NCBI GenBank assembly: GCA_023389275.1
Contig: JAEWEN010000003.1
Span: 1 to 11,355 of the forward strand
From: Bacillota bacterium
GTDB lineage: Bacteria > Bacillota > Clostridia > Clostridiales > Caloramatoraceae
Reading direction: 5' to 3'
DNA length: 11,355 nt
Made by a program: the position numbers and the translations under genes. Each line of letters begins with the position of its first letter. Position 1 is the stretch's first letter. Shown piece by piece: positions 6,484-11,355 of this stretch. The notes beneath the pieces were generated by a model. The model saw only the letters and a program-made list of their open reading frames with translations, had not been told where the DNA came from and did not search any database.

Positions 6484-7464
6484 TTATTTGTAATATCCTA
6501 AATCCTTAAGCCTTTGCTTTGCATCAAGATTTCCTATTTCAGCAGCATCTAAATAAAGTTTAATAGCTACTTCAATGTTTTTCTCTACTCCAAGTCCTTT
6601 TTCATACATATTTCCTATGTCAAACATAGCAGTGTCATTATATAATTCTGCTGATTTTAAATACCACTCCATTGCTTTTTCATAGTCTATATCTACACCT
6701 AAGCCTTTTTCATAAATACAACCTATATTATCCATAGCATCAGAGTTATTAAGCTCTACTGCTTTTAAGTACCACTCCATAGCTTTTTTATAGTCTTTTT
6801 CTACCCCAAGTCCTGCATCATACATATATCCTATACTAAATATAGAATCTGAATCCTTAAATTTTGCTCCTTCTAAATACCACTTCATTGCTTTTTCATA
6901 ATCTACTTTTCCAATAAGGCCTTTATAATATATATGACCTATATTAAACATAGCTCTAGCATCATCATATTCTACTGCTTTTAAGTACCACTTAATAGCC
7001 TCTTCGCAGTCCACCTCTACTCCAAGGCCTTCATGATACATATACCCTATATTAAACATAGAATCTGAATTTCCTAAGCTAGCAGACTTTAAATACCACT
7101 CCATAGCTTTTTCATAATCCTCTTCTACACCAACTCCCCAATTATACATAAAAGCCACCCTATAAATTGCTGGCTCATAACCGTTGTTAGCTGACTTTTC
7201 ATACCAATCTAAAGCTTTTTTATAATTAACTATATTAAACCACTTTTCCTCTGAAACTATATCTGTTTCAAAGTAATTTTCAAGGCCCTCTACTCCATAC
7301 TCATAAAGTATTCCTAATATATATTGTGCTTCTTCATTTCCTTGAAATGCAGATAACTTACAAAGTAAAATAAATTTATTAAAATCCTGTTTTGTGTTTT
7401 TATTTAAATACTCTATTGCTTCATGTAATTTATCACATGCATCTTTTCTGCTGAATTCATCCAT
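6484..7464 (-). CDS. Sel1-like repeat (SLR/TPR-type) protein
   Basis: This 326-residue protein is built almost wholly of Sel1-like repeats, helix-turn-helix units that form a solenoid used as a protein-binding scaffold. Residues 96-311 hold six successive units of exactly 36 residues with the pattern A-x-NIG-x-MY-x-GLGVE-x-DYEKAMEWYLKSAE. One earlier unit at about 43-95 carries an insertion of roughly 16 residues, and a partial unit ends the protein (312-326). There is no signal peptide or membrane segment, so it should be cytoplasmic. AGAGGT precedes the ATG. It is probably the first gene of a minus-strand group with the membrane protein and the hydrolase, and it diverges from the nitroreductase gene. 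The partner is unknown; SLR proteins are usually adaptors in signalling or envelope complexes. Confidence 0.9.
   Translation of the reverse strand: MDEFSRKDACDKLHEAIEYLNKNTKQDFNKFILLCKLSAFQGNEEAQYILGILYEYGVEGLENYFETDIVSEEKWFNIVNYKKALDWYEKSANNGYEPAIYRVAFMYNWGVGVEEDYEKAMEWYLKSASLGNSDSMFNIGYMYHEGLGVEVDCEEAIKWYLKAVEYDDARAMFNIGHIYYKGLIGKVDYEKAMKWYLEGAKFKDSDSIFSIGYMYDAGLGVEKDYKKAMEWYLKAVELNNSDAMDNIGCIYEKGLGVDIDYEKAMEWYLKSAELYNDTAMFDIGNMYEKGLGVEKNIEVAIKLYLDAAEIGNLDAKQRLKDLGYYK
6532..7179 (-). repeat. Six coding tandem repeats, 108-bp period
   Basis: The six 36-residue Sel1 units of the gene at 6484-7464 are also visible in DNA as a degenerate 108-bp period. Blocks resembling TACCACTCCATAGCTTTTTC and ACCTATATTAAACATAG return every 108 bases. 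There is no length variation among the six units. Confidence 0.85.
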
Positions 7465-7534
7465 ATTTTTACCTCTTTCTTTTTAAAGTCAATATATACT
7501 AATTTAACATAAATCAATGACATAATAATAATAT

Positions 7535-7563
7535 TTTAAATTTAATAGTAAATTTTATATAAT
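7535..7563 (+). promoter_or_regulatory. Candidate promoter of the nitroreductase gene
   Basis: TTTAAA (7535-7540) and a perfect TATAAT (7558-7563) are separated by 17 bases, about 16 bases ahead of the AAGGAG site. The -35 matches four of six consensus positions. Confidence 0.5.
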
Positions 7564-7594
7564 AAAAGAAAACTTTTATAAGGAGATTTCTAAA

Positions 7595-8122
7595 ATGATA
7601 GAATTATTAAAAACTAGAAGAAGTATAAGAAAATATGAAGATAGAGAACTAGAAAAAGAAAAAATAGACACAATCTTAAAAGCAGCACTTTTGGCTCCAT
7701 CATCTAGAAGTAAAAGACCTTGGGAATTTATTGCTATTACTGATAAAGATTTAATAAAAAAACTATCAGAAAGTAAAGAACATGGAAGTAAACTAATAGA
7801 AGGTGCTCCTTTTTGCATAGTGGTAATTGCAGATAAAGAATGTTGTGACGTGTGGATAGAAGATGCTTCTATAGCAGCGTCTATAATACATTTAACAGCG
7901 CATTCTATGAATCTTGCCTCTTGCTGGGTACAAATTAGAGAAAGAGCTCATAAAGGAGAAGAAATGGCTGAGAGTTATGTAAGAGACTTATTAAATATAC
8001 CTGAAAAATATGGTGTAGAATGTATTATACCAATAGGATACCCTGCTGAAAGTAAAAAGGCATATGAAGATAGCGATCTTCTATATGATAAAATTCACAT
8101 TAATAGTTATAAAAATAAATAA
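7595..8122 (+). CDS. Nitroreductase-family flavoprotein (FMN-dependent NAD(P)H oxidoreductase)
   Basis: This 175-residue protein has the standard marks of the nitroreductase fold. RRSIRKY at residues 8-14 contacts the FMN phosphate. APSSRSKRPWEFI (34-46) is the second FMN-binding stretch. IEDASIAASIIHLTAHSMNLASCW (88-111) is the core dimer helix, and IIPIGYPAESK (144-154) is the C-terminal FMN strand. Such enzymes work as dimers and reduce flavins, quinones or nitro compounds with NAD(P)H in the cytoplasm; the natural substrate is rarely known. At 175 residues it belongs to the short, single-domain branch and has no ferredoxin domain. AAGGAG (7580-7585) sits 9 bases before the ATG. The gene is monocistronic: it has its own promoter candidate and a terminator that overlaps its stop codon. 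Confidence 0.9.
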   Translation: MIELLKTRRSIRKYEDRELEKEKIDTILKAALLAPSSRSKRPWEFIAITDKDLIKKLSESKEHGSKLIEGAPFCIVVIADKECCDVWIEDASIAASIIHLTAHSMNLASCWVQIRERAHKGEEMAESYVRDLLNIPEKYGVECIIPIGYPAESKKAYEDSDLLYDKIHINSYKNK

Positions 8123-8150
8123 AAAGGACTTAATTTGTTAAGTCCTTTTT
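8121..8150 (+). terminator. Intrinsic terminator of the nitroreductase gene
   Basis: A 13-bp perfect stem, AAAAAGGACTTAA (8121-8133) with TTAAGTCCTTTTT (8138-8150), has a 4-base TTTG loop and continues into more T residues. Its first base pairs overlap the TAA stop codon. Confidence 0.92.
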
Positions 8151-8211
8151 GCTTTTTTATTTATAGCTTTTTCACTTGAATCCTCTTTTTTTATTTTAAG
8201 AATTATTACTA

Positions 8212-8234
8212 GTTTTATAATTATTATATAAAAC
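8212..8234. repeat. AT-only inverted repeat in the intergenic gap
   Basis: GTTTTATA (8212-8219) and TATAAAAC (8227-8234) form 8-bp arms around 7 bases in the gap before the efflux-pump gene. Such repeats arise easily in AT-rich DNA, and no role can be shown. I see no convincing -35/-10 pair for the efflux gene in 8151-8323. Confidence 0.3.
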
Positions 8235-8336
8235 AATACACTTTTACATAAAATTACATGGCATCATAGCATATATATGGTTTATATTAGCTATATAGGA
8301 TTAATTCACAAACTATTTTATATAAGGAGAAACAAA

Positions 8337-9506
8337 ATGAAAAAGACAAACATTACTTTAGGATTATTATTGTTGAATTTATTTATTGCATTTTTAGGTA
8401 TTGGATTGGTTATTCCTGTACTTCCTAGCTTAATGAATGAAATGCATATTAACGGTGCAACTGTTGGTGCTTTAACAGCCTCCTTTGCAATTGCTCAATT
8501 AATTTTCTCCCCTATAGTTGGTAGAGCTACTGATAAATACGGTAGAAAAATTATGATTGTTATAGGACTATTTGTTTTCGGTGTATCAGAATTTTTATTT
8601 GGAATAGGTAGAGTAATTGAAGTATTATTTATTTCTCGTATTTTAGGGGGTATTAGTGCTTCTTTTATTATGCCTGCTGCTACTGCATTTATAGCAGATA
8701 TTACAACAAAAGAAACAAGATCCAAAGCACTTGGCTATATGTCAGCTGCAATTAACACTGGATTTATTGTTGGACCTGGAATAGGAGGCTTTTTAGCAGA
8801 CTTCGGTATACGTGTTCCATTTTTCTTTGCAGGTGGACTTGGTACTACAGCAGCAATTCTTTCAATTATTGTATTATCTGAACCTAAGCGTAGTGACGAA
8901 ACCCTTCAAGCTAATACAGATAATCAAAACAAAGAGTCTAGATTTAAACTTATTTTTGCACCAATTTACTTTATAGCATTTGTATTAATTTTTATAGCAA
9001 CATTTGGACTTTCATCATTTGAATCATTTTTCAGCTTATTTGTTGATCACAAATTCCACTTTACAGCAAAAGATATTGCTTTTGTTATAACTATTGGAGC
9101 TATTTTAGGTGTTATTGCACAGGTTGTACTATTTGATAAATTAGTAAGTCGTTGGGGAGAAATAAAGTTAATTCGTAATAGCTTAATTTTATCAGGAACA
9201 CTTGTATTTTTAATGACTGTTGTTAACTCCCATACATCAATTTTACTTGTAACTTTTATGGTATTTATAGGATTTGATTTATTCCGTCCATCTGTTACAT
9301 CATATCTTTCAAAAATTGCAGGAGACAATCAAGGATTTGTTGGTGGTATGAACTCTACATTTACAAGTCTTGCAAACGTTTTTGGTCCTCTTTTAGGTGG
9401 TATGCTATTTGATATTAACATTAACTACCCTTACTACTTTGCAACTATTATGCTAGCAATTGGGATTATATTAACCTTATTTTGGAAAAAACCTAAAAAT
9501 ATTTAA
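8337..9506 (+). CDS. NorA/Bmr-like multidrug efflux MFS transporter (DHA1, 12 TM)
   Basis: The start at 8337 has AAGGAG (8324-8329) seven bases upstream; an in-frame ATG 60 bases earlier lacks a ribosome binding site. The 389-residue protein has about 12 membrane segments. MFS motif A is at 61-73 (VGRATDKYGRKIM) and motif C, INTGFIVGPGIGG, at 139-151. The whole sequence reads like NorA of Staphylococcus aureus: LGIGLVIPVLP near the start, FGLSSFESFFSLF, IGFDLFRPS, and GGMNSTFTS with NVFGPLLGG. E229 and D314 match the acidic residues NorA uses for proton coupling and cationic substrates (Glu222 and Asp307). It should export hydrophobic cations, dyes or quinolone-type drugs in exchange for protons; the substrate range is inferred. 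It is a monocistronic gene between two terminators. Six of eleven Arg codons are CGT, unlike the AGA-rich genes on either side. Confidence 0.92.
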   Translation: MKKTNITLGLLLLNLFIAFLGIGLVIPVLPSLMNEMHINGATVGALTASFAIAQLIFSPIVGRATDKYGRKIMIVIGLFVFGVSEFLFGIGRVIEVLFISRILGGISASFIMPAATAFIADITTKETRSKALGYMSAAINTGFIVGPGIGGFLADFGIRVPFFFAGGLGTTAAILSIIVLSEPKRSDETLQANTDNQNKESRFKLIFAPIYFIAFVLIFIATFGLSSFESFFSLFVDHKFHFTAKDIAFVITIGAILGVIAQVVLFDKLVSRWGEIKLIRNSLILSGTLVFLMTVVNSHTSILLVTFMVFIGFDLFRPSVTSYLSKIAGDNQGFVGGMNSTFTSLANVFGPLLGGMLFDININYPYYFATIMLAIGIILTLFWKKPKNI

Positions 9507-9526
9507 TTATATTAAAACAAGATTTC

Positions 9527-9556
9527 AAAACCTATCTTATATAAGATAGGTTTTTT
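9527..9556. terminator. Intrinsic terminator after the efflux-pump gene
   Basis: AAAACCTATCTTAT (9527-9540) and ATAAGATAGGTTTT (9541-9554) form a perfect 28-bp palindrome running into six T. The A-run on the left also allows stopping in the opposite direction. Confidence 0.9.
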
Positions 9557-9609
9557 AGTATAAAAATAAATTTACTTTCAAATACTTAATTGCAAGGAGT
9601 GATTTTATT

Positions 9610-9999
9610 ATGAGAAAGTTTTTAGAAGAATTTAAAGCCTTTGCATTAAAAGGAAATGTAATTGACCTTGCAATAGGGGTTGTTATAGGAGGTGCTTTTA
9701 ATAACATAGTTTCTTCCTTAGTCAGAGACGTAATAATGCCTCTTTTCTCTGTCTTTACTGTTGGTAAGCAGTTTGTTGATTTTCAGATACATATAACTAA
9801 TGCCTCAGCTATAAAAATAGGACTTTTTATTCAAAATATAGTAGACTTTTTAATAATATCTTTCTCAATATTTATTGCTATTAAATTAATGTCAAAGTTA
9901 GATAGGAAAAAGAAACAAGAAGAAATTGATGAGATTAATGAAAGTGAAGATATTGTGGTTTTAAAAGAAATTAGAGACTTATTAAAAGATAAAAAATAA
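9610..9999 (+). CDS. mscL: Large-conductance mechanosensitive channel MscL
   Basis: This 129-residue protein has the MscL layout. A short amphipathic N-terminal helix (MRKFLEEFKAFAL) comes first. The pore-lining TM1 carries the family signature KGNVIDLAIGVVIGGAF (14-30) and VRDVIMPL (38-45). A periplasmic loop spans about 46-66, TM2 spans about 67-94, and a charged cytoplasmic helix ends in IRDLLKDKK. The pentameric channel opens under membrane tension and releases solutes on osmotic downshock. Length is close to the usual 120-150 residues, with a somewhat short loop. AAGGAG (9594-9599) lies 10 bases before the ATG. The gene follows the efflux-pump terminator, so it should have its own promoter, which I could not place with confidence. 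The hairpin after it faces the other strand. Confidence 0.97.
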   Translation: MRKFLEEFKAFALKGNVIDLAIGVVIGGAFNNIVSSLVRDVIMPLFSVFTVGKQFVDFQIHITNASAIKIGLFIQNIVDFLIISFSIFIAIKLMSKLDRKKKQEEIDEINESEDIVVLKEIRDLLKDKK

Positions 10000-10011
10000 A
10001 TTTCAAAAAAT

Positions 10012-10041
10012 TAAAAAAGGTTGTAGTATTAACTACAACCT
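10012..10041 (-). terminator. Intrinsic terminator of zinc-ribbon gene copy 1
   Basis: On the minus strand AGGTTGTAGT and ACTACAACCT pair over 10 bp with a 4-base loop (10018-10041), followed by TTTTTT. On the plus strand no T-run follows, so it is not a normal terminator for mscL, although mscL readthrough would meet the same hairpin. Confidence 0.88.
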
Positions 10042-10054
10042 AAACAATCTAAAA

Positions 10055-10207
10055 CTATCTTCTATTTTGTTCTTTTTTAGCTCTTCTACAAGATGCACAT
10101 CTTGTTGGCTCGTTTTCAAATCCTTTTTCTTTGTAGAACTCTTGCTCTCCTACTGTAAATACAAATTCACTTCCGCAATCTCTACATGTTATCGTCTTAT
10201 CTGTCAT
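10055..10207 (-). CDS. Small zinc-ribbon protein (zf-trcl type), copy 1
   Basis: This 50-residue basic protein has two CxxC pairs, C8/C11 (CRDCG) and C37/C40 (CASCR), that should hold one zinc ion. Between them is the conserved stretch FVFTVGEQEFYKEKGFENEP, and the tail is RRAKKEQNRR. This matches the small probable zinc-ribbon family often called zf-trcl; its function is not known, and the basic tail suggests binding to nucleic acid or the ribosome. The ATG at 10207 is chosen over an in-frame ATG at 10249 because GGAGG (10217-10221) stands 9 bases before it and homology starts there. The gene has its own promoter, a leader of about 110 bases and its own terminator. The twin gene at 10515-10667 encodes an identical protein; the stop here is TAG, there TAA. 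Confidence 0.9.
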   Translation of the reverse strand: MTDKTITCRDCGSEFVFTVGEQEFYKEKGFENEPTRCASCRRAKKEQNRR

Positions 10208-10297
10208 ATATTTATTCCTCCTAAATTTAAAGATTCTAATTTGATACAATAATCTCTAATTTACGAGAAACTATTTACCTAAATGAAACTTAATTTT

Positions 10298-10320
10298 TTT
10301 ACTGGCGTTTTGCCGATAAA
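10298..10320 (-). promoter_or_regulatory. 5'-end mRNA hairpin in the zinc-ribbon leader, copy 1
   Basis: In minus-strand RNA, UUUAUCGGC (10320-10312) pairs with GCCAGUAAA (10306-10298) around an AAAAC loop: nine positions with one C-A mismatch. The predicted transcription start lies at about 10317-10318, so the hairpin forms the 5' end of the message. The rest of the leader to 10208 is AT-rich and equally conserved in the second copy. A role in mRNA stability or regulation is inferred. Confidence 0.5.
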
Positions 10321-10323
10321 CTC

Positions 10324-10352
10324 ATTATAGCATACTATTTATTTCTTTGCAA
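10324..10352 (-). promoter_or_regulatory. Promoter of zinc-ribbon gene copy 1
   Basis: On the minus strand, -35 TTGCAA (10347-10352) and -10 TATAAT (10324-10329) are exactly 17 bases apart, with an extended-10 TG one base ahead of the -10 (TGCTATAAT). This is one of the best vegetative promoter matches in the window, and it lies about 120 bases before the start codon. Confidence 0.85.
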
Positions 10353-10471
10353 CACTTTTTTATGTAATAATTATAATTTATAGAATTTTATTCTTATTTA
10401 TATTGGAACTTTACTTTAAAAGTCTAAATAAGATCTTTCTGTTTTATATGCTAAATAGTATTTTATAAAAT

Positions 10472-10501
10472 TAAAAAAGGTTGTAGCATTAACTACAACC
10501 T
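10472..10501 (-). terminator. Intrinsic terminator of zinc-ribbon gene copy 2
   Basis: This is the same hairpin and U-tract as in copy 1, with the loop-closing pair lost (C at 10487), leaving a 9-bp stem. It should stop copy 2 transcription before the copy 1 promoter. Confidence 0.85.
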
Positions 10502-10514
10502 AAACAATCTAAAA

Positions 10515-10667
10515 TTATCTTCTATTTTGTTCTTTTTTAGCTCTTCTACAAGATGCACATCTTGTTGGCTCGTTTTCAAATCCTTTTTCTTTGTAGAATT
10601 CTTGCTCTCCTACTGTAAATACAAATTCACTTCCGCAATCTCTACATGTTATCGTCTTGTCTGTCAT
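10515..10667 (-). CDS. Small zinc-ribbon protein (zf-trcl type), copy 2
   Basis: This gene encodes 50 residues identical to the protein of copy 1, including both CxxC pairs (C8/C11 and C37/C40) and the basic tail. All three base differences are silent: Asp3 GAC for GAT, Glu23 GAA for GAG, and stop TAA for TAG. The ribosome binding site is altered: GGAGG has become GGATG (base 10678). This weakens the site and also creates an in-frame ATG at 10679, four codons upstream, which would add MNKY. Promoter and leader are kept, so the gene is probably still transcribed, perhaps with weaker translation. It lies upstream of copy 1 in the direction of transcription and has its own terminator. Confidence 0.87.
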   Translation of the reverse strand: MTDKTITCRDCGSEFVFTVGEQEFYKEKGFENEPTRCASCRRAKKEQNRR

Positions 10668-10757
10668 ATATTTATTCATCCTAAATTTAAAGATTCTAAT
10701 TTGATATAATAATCTCTAATTTACGAGAAACTATTTACCTAAATGAAACTTAATTTT

Positions 10758-10780
10758 TTTACCGGCGTTTTGCCAATAAA
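10758..10780 (-). promoter_or_regulatory. 5'-end mRNA hairpin in the zinc-ribbon leader, copy 2
   Basis: The hairpin matches copy 1 in position, but here UUUAUUGGC pairs with GCCGGUAAA. The C-A mismatch of copy 1 is a U-G wobble here, because both opposing bases changed (10763 and 10775). The stem is thus continuous over nine pairs. Confidence 0.5.
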
Positions 10781-10783
10781 TTT

Positions 10784-10812
10784 ATTATAGCATACCATTT
10801 ATTTCATTGCAA
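10784..10812 (-). promoter_or_regulatory. Promoter of zinc-ribbon gene copy 2
   Basis: TTGCAA (10807-10812) and TATAAT (10784-10789) on the minus strand are 17 bases apart, with the same TGC extension as in copy 1. Both hexamers and the extension are identical between the copies although the surrounding spacer has changed. Confidence 0.85.
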
Positions 10813-10950
10813 CACTTTTTTTATATAAGTCATTTAAAATAATACTATACATTATCCAACCTTTGTATCAGTTTATATTCATAAAGAATACTATGATAAA
10901 CAAAATGCGGTTCACTAAAAAAATTTAAATTAACATTTACAAACCGTTAA

Positions 10951-10979
10951 TTGACTTAGAATCTAAAATAAATTATCAT
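10951..10979 (+). promoter_or_regulatory. Promoter of the gltS-type gene
   Basis: TTGACT (10951-10956) and TATCAT (10974-10979) are 17 bases apart, each matching five of six consensus positions. This predicts a 5' leader of about 135 bases. An inverted repeat TTAAC/GTTAA (10930-10934 and 10946-10950) abuts the -35, and the palindrome CGAATATTCG (10981-10990) covers the expected start point. A second, poorer pair (TTTACA 11048-11053, TATAAT 11069-11074, 15 bases apart) lies nearer the gene. Confidence 0.7.
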
Positions 10980-10980
10980 A

Positions 10981-10990
10981 CGAATATTCG
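10981..10990. promoter_or_regulatory. Possible operator palindrome at the gltS-type transcription start
   Basis: The perfect 10-bp palindrome CGAATATTCG starts two bases after the -10 element. Its place at the expected transcription start would suit a repressor site. No regulator is known from this window. Confidence 0.3.
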
Positions 10991-11122
10991 AGTTGTAGTT
11001 CACCCATTCTTGTATACTGGTATATTAAAATAAAGTAATAATTAAATTTTACAATAGGAGTAATTTTTTATAATACTAACGCTAAATTTAGAAACATTTT
11101 TTAGTTTTTAGGAGGAGTTTAA

Positions 11123-11355
11123 ATGACGATTGAATTAAACATGATACAATCTATAGGATTAGCTGTGGTTTTCCTTTTATTAGGAAAAACTATTAAACGC
11201 TCTATCCCACTGTTTACAAAATATGCAATACCTTCACCAGTAATCGGGGGACTTATATTTTCAATTATTCATATGATATTAAGACAAAATAATATTGCTT
11301 CGTTTGAATTTGATACAACACTACAAACATTTTTTCAAACTATGTTTTTCTGTAC
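11123..11355 (+). CDS. gltS: Sodium/glutamate symporter GltS, N-terminal part (cut by window edge)
   Basis: The frame runs open from the ATG at 11123 to the right edge (77 full codons). AGGAGGAG (11110-11117) stands 5 bases upstream. The N-terminus is hydrophobic (LAVVFLLLGKTIKR), followed by the GltS hallmark YAIPSPVIGGLIFSI at about residues 34-48 (compare KYTIPEPVAGGL in the Escherichia coli protein). The segment FDTTLQTFFQTMFFCT follows, in the place where E. coli GltS has its FFATIG stretch. GltS proteins import glutamate with sodium ions. Only about a fifth of the usual length of roughly 400 residues is present, so completeness cannot be judged. A promoter with two possible operator repeats precedes it. 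The 10822-11122 gap otherwise shows no gene. Confidence 0.88.
   Translation, partial: MTIELNMIQSIGLAVVFLLLGKTIKRSIPLFTKYAIPSPVIGGLIFSIIHMILRQNNIASFEFDTTLQTFFQTMFFC

Larger units (their letters stand above)
10011..10361. repeat. Tandem duplication, copy 1 (complete zinc-ribbon transcription unit)
   Basis: This block is repeated 460 bp further right (10471-10821) in the same orientation without internal gaps. By hand I count 12 differences over about 350 aligned bases. It holds, in minus-strand order, promoter, leader, zinc-ribbon gene and terminator. A unique spacer of about 110 bp (10362-10470) separates the copies; it is AT-rich and shows no gene. Confidence 0.95.
10471..10821. repeat. Tandem duplication, copy 2 (complete zinc-ribbon transcription unit)
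   Basis: This is the partner of the block at 10011-10361. The differences lie at 10487, 10515, 10599, 10659, 10678, 10707, 10763, 10775, 10781, 10783, 10796 and 10806. Three are in the gene and nine outside it. There are no target-site duplications, terminal inverted repeats or transposase, so it is a plain segmental duplication rather than a mobile element. Confidence 0.95.

Noticed and set aside
6532..7179. Regular repeats that might look like a CRISPR or minisatellite
   Set aside because: The 108-bp period is explained by six coding Sel1 units in frame; there are no identical repeats with unique spacers.
8277..8336. Upstream ATG adding 20 residues to the efflux pump
   Set aside because: It has no ribosome binding site; the ATG at 8337 has AAGGAG, and the NorA-like sequence begins there.
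10012..10041. Hairpin as the mscL terminator
   Set aside because: The T-run is on the minus-strand side only; on the plus strand the stem is followed by AAACAAT.
10067..10252. Plus-strand open frames over both zinc-ribbon copies (also 10527-10709)
   Set aside because: They are antisense to the zinc-ribbon genes, encode Ser/Phe-rich low-complexity sequence and have no ribosome binding site. Their similarity merely reflects the DNA duplication.
10208..10317. Zinc-ribbon leader as a known riboswitch (for example cyclic di-GMP type)
   Set aside because: None of the conserved core sequences of the classes I know is present; only a simple hairpin is supported.
10011..10821. Duplicated block as an insertion sequence or attachment site
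   Set aside because: There are no transposase, terminal inverted repeats, flanking target duplication or tRNA; the repeat ends coincide with a terminator and a promoter.

Overview
The window is very AT-rich, with strong AGGAG-type ribosome binding sites, mostly AGA arginine codons and hairpin-plus-U-tract terminators. Together with a SleL/YaaH-type spore cortex enzyme, this points to a low-GC, spore-forming member of the Clostridia. Peptostreptococcaceae or Clostridiaceae are plausible, but the genus cannot be fixed from the sequence alone. I see no rRNA, tRNA, CRISPR array, transposase or phage gene.

Layout. (1) 1-2203, minus strand: a glycosyltransferase cut by the left edge, preceded by two half-size YeeE/YedE (TsuA-like) sulfur-compound transporter genes 13 bp apart. 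A long inverted repeat touches the glycosyltransferase ribosome binding site. (2) 2371-4714, plus strand: a small protein with an apparent internal duplication, then a LysM-LysM-GH18 SleL-like enzyme, then a lipoprotein, closed by a terminator shared with the convergent hydrolase gene. (3) 4759-7464, minus strand: a Sel1-repeat protein, a multi-pass membrane protein of unknown function and an alpha/beta hydrolase in one direction. (4) 7595-9999, plus strand: a nitroreductase-family flavoprotein, a NorA/Bmr-like multidrug efflux pump and the channel MscL; the first two each end in a clear terminator. (5) 10011-10821, minus strand: two tandem copies of one complete transcription unit (promoter, hairpin leader, 50-residue zinc-ribbon gene, terminator), with identical predicted proteins. 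(6) 11123 to the right edge, plus strand: the start of a GltS-type glutamate/sodium symporter behind a good promoter.

Most of the window looks like ordinary chromosomal housekeeping and accessory genes. The most unusual part is the duplicated zinc-ribbon unit. All three coding differences are silent, the two copies differ in the ribosome binding site, and two leader differences lie opposite each other in a predicted hairpin at the 5' end of the mRNA. The duplicated-fold protein next to the SleL gene and the Sel1/membrane-protein pair are the main genes of unknown function. I found no convincing evidence for a new defence or mobile system.
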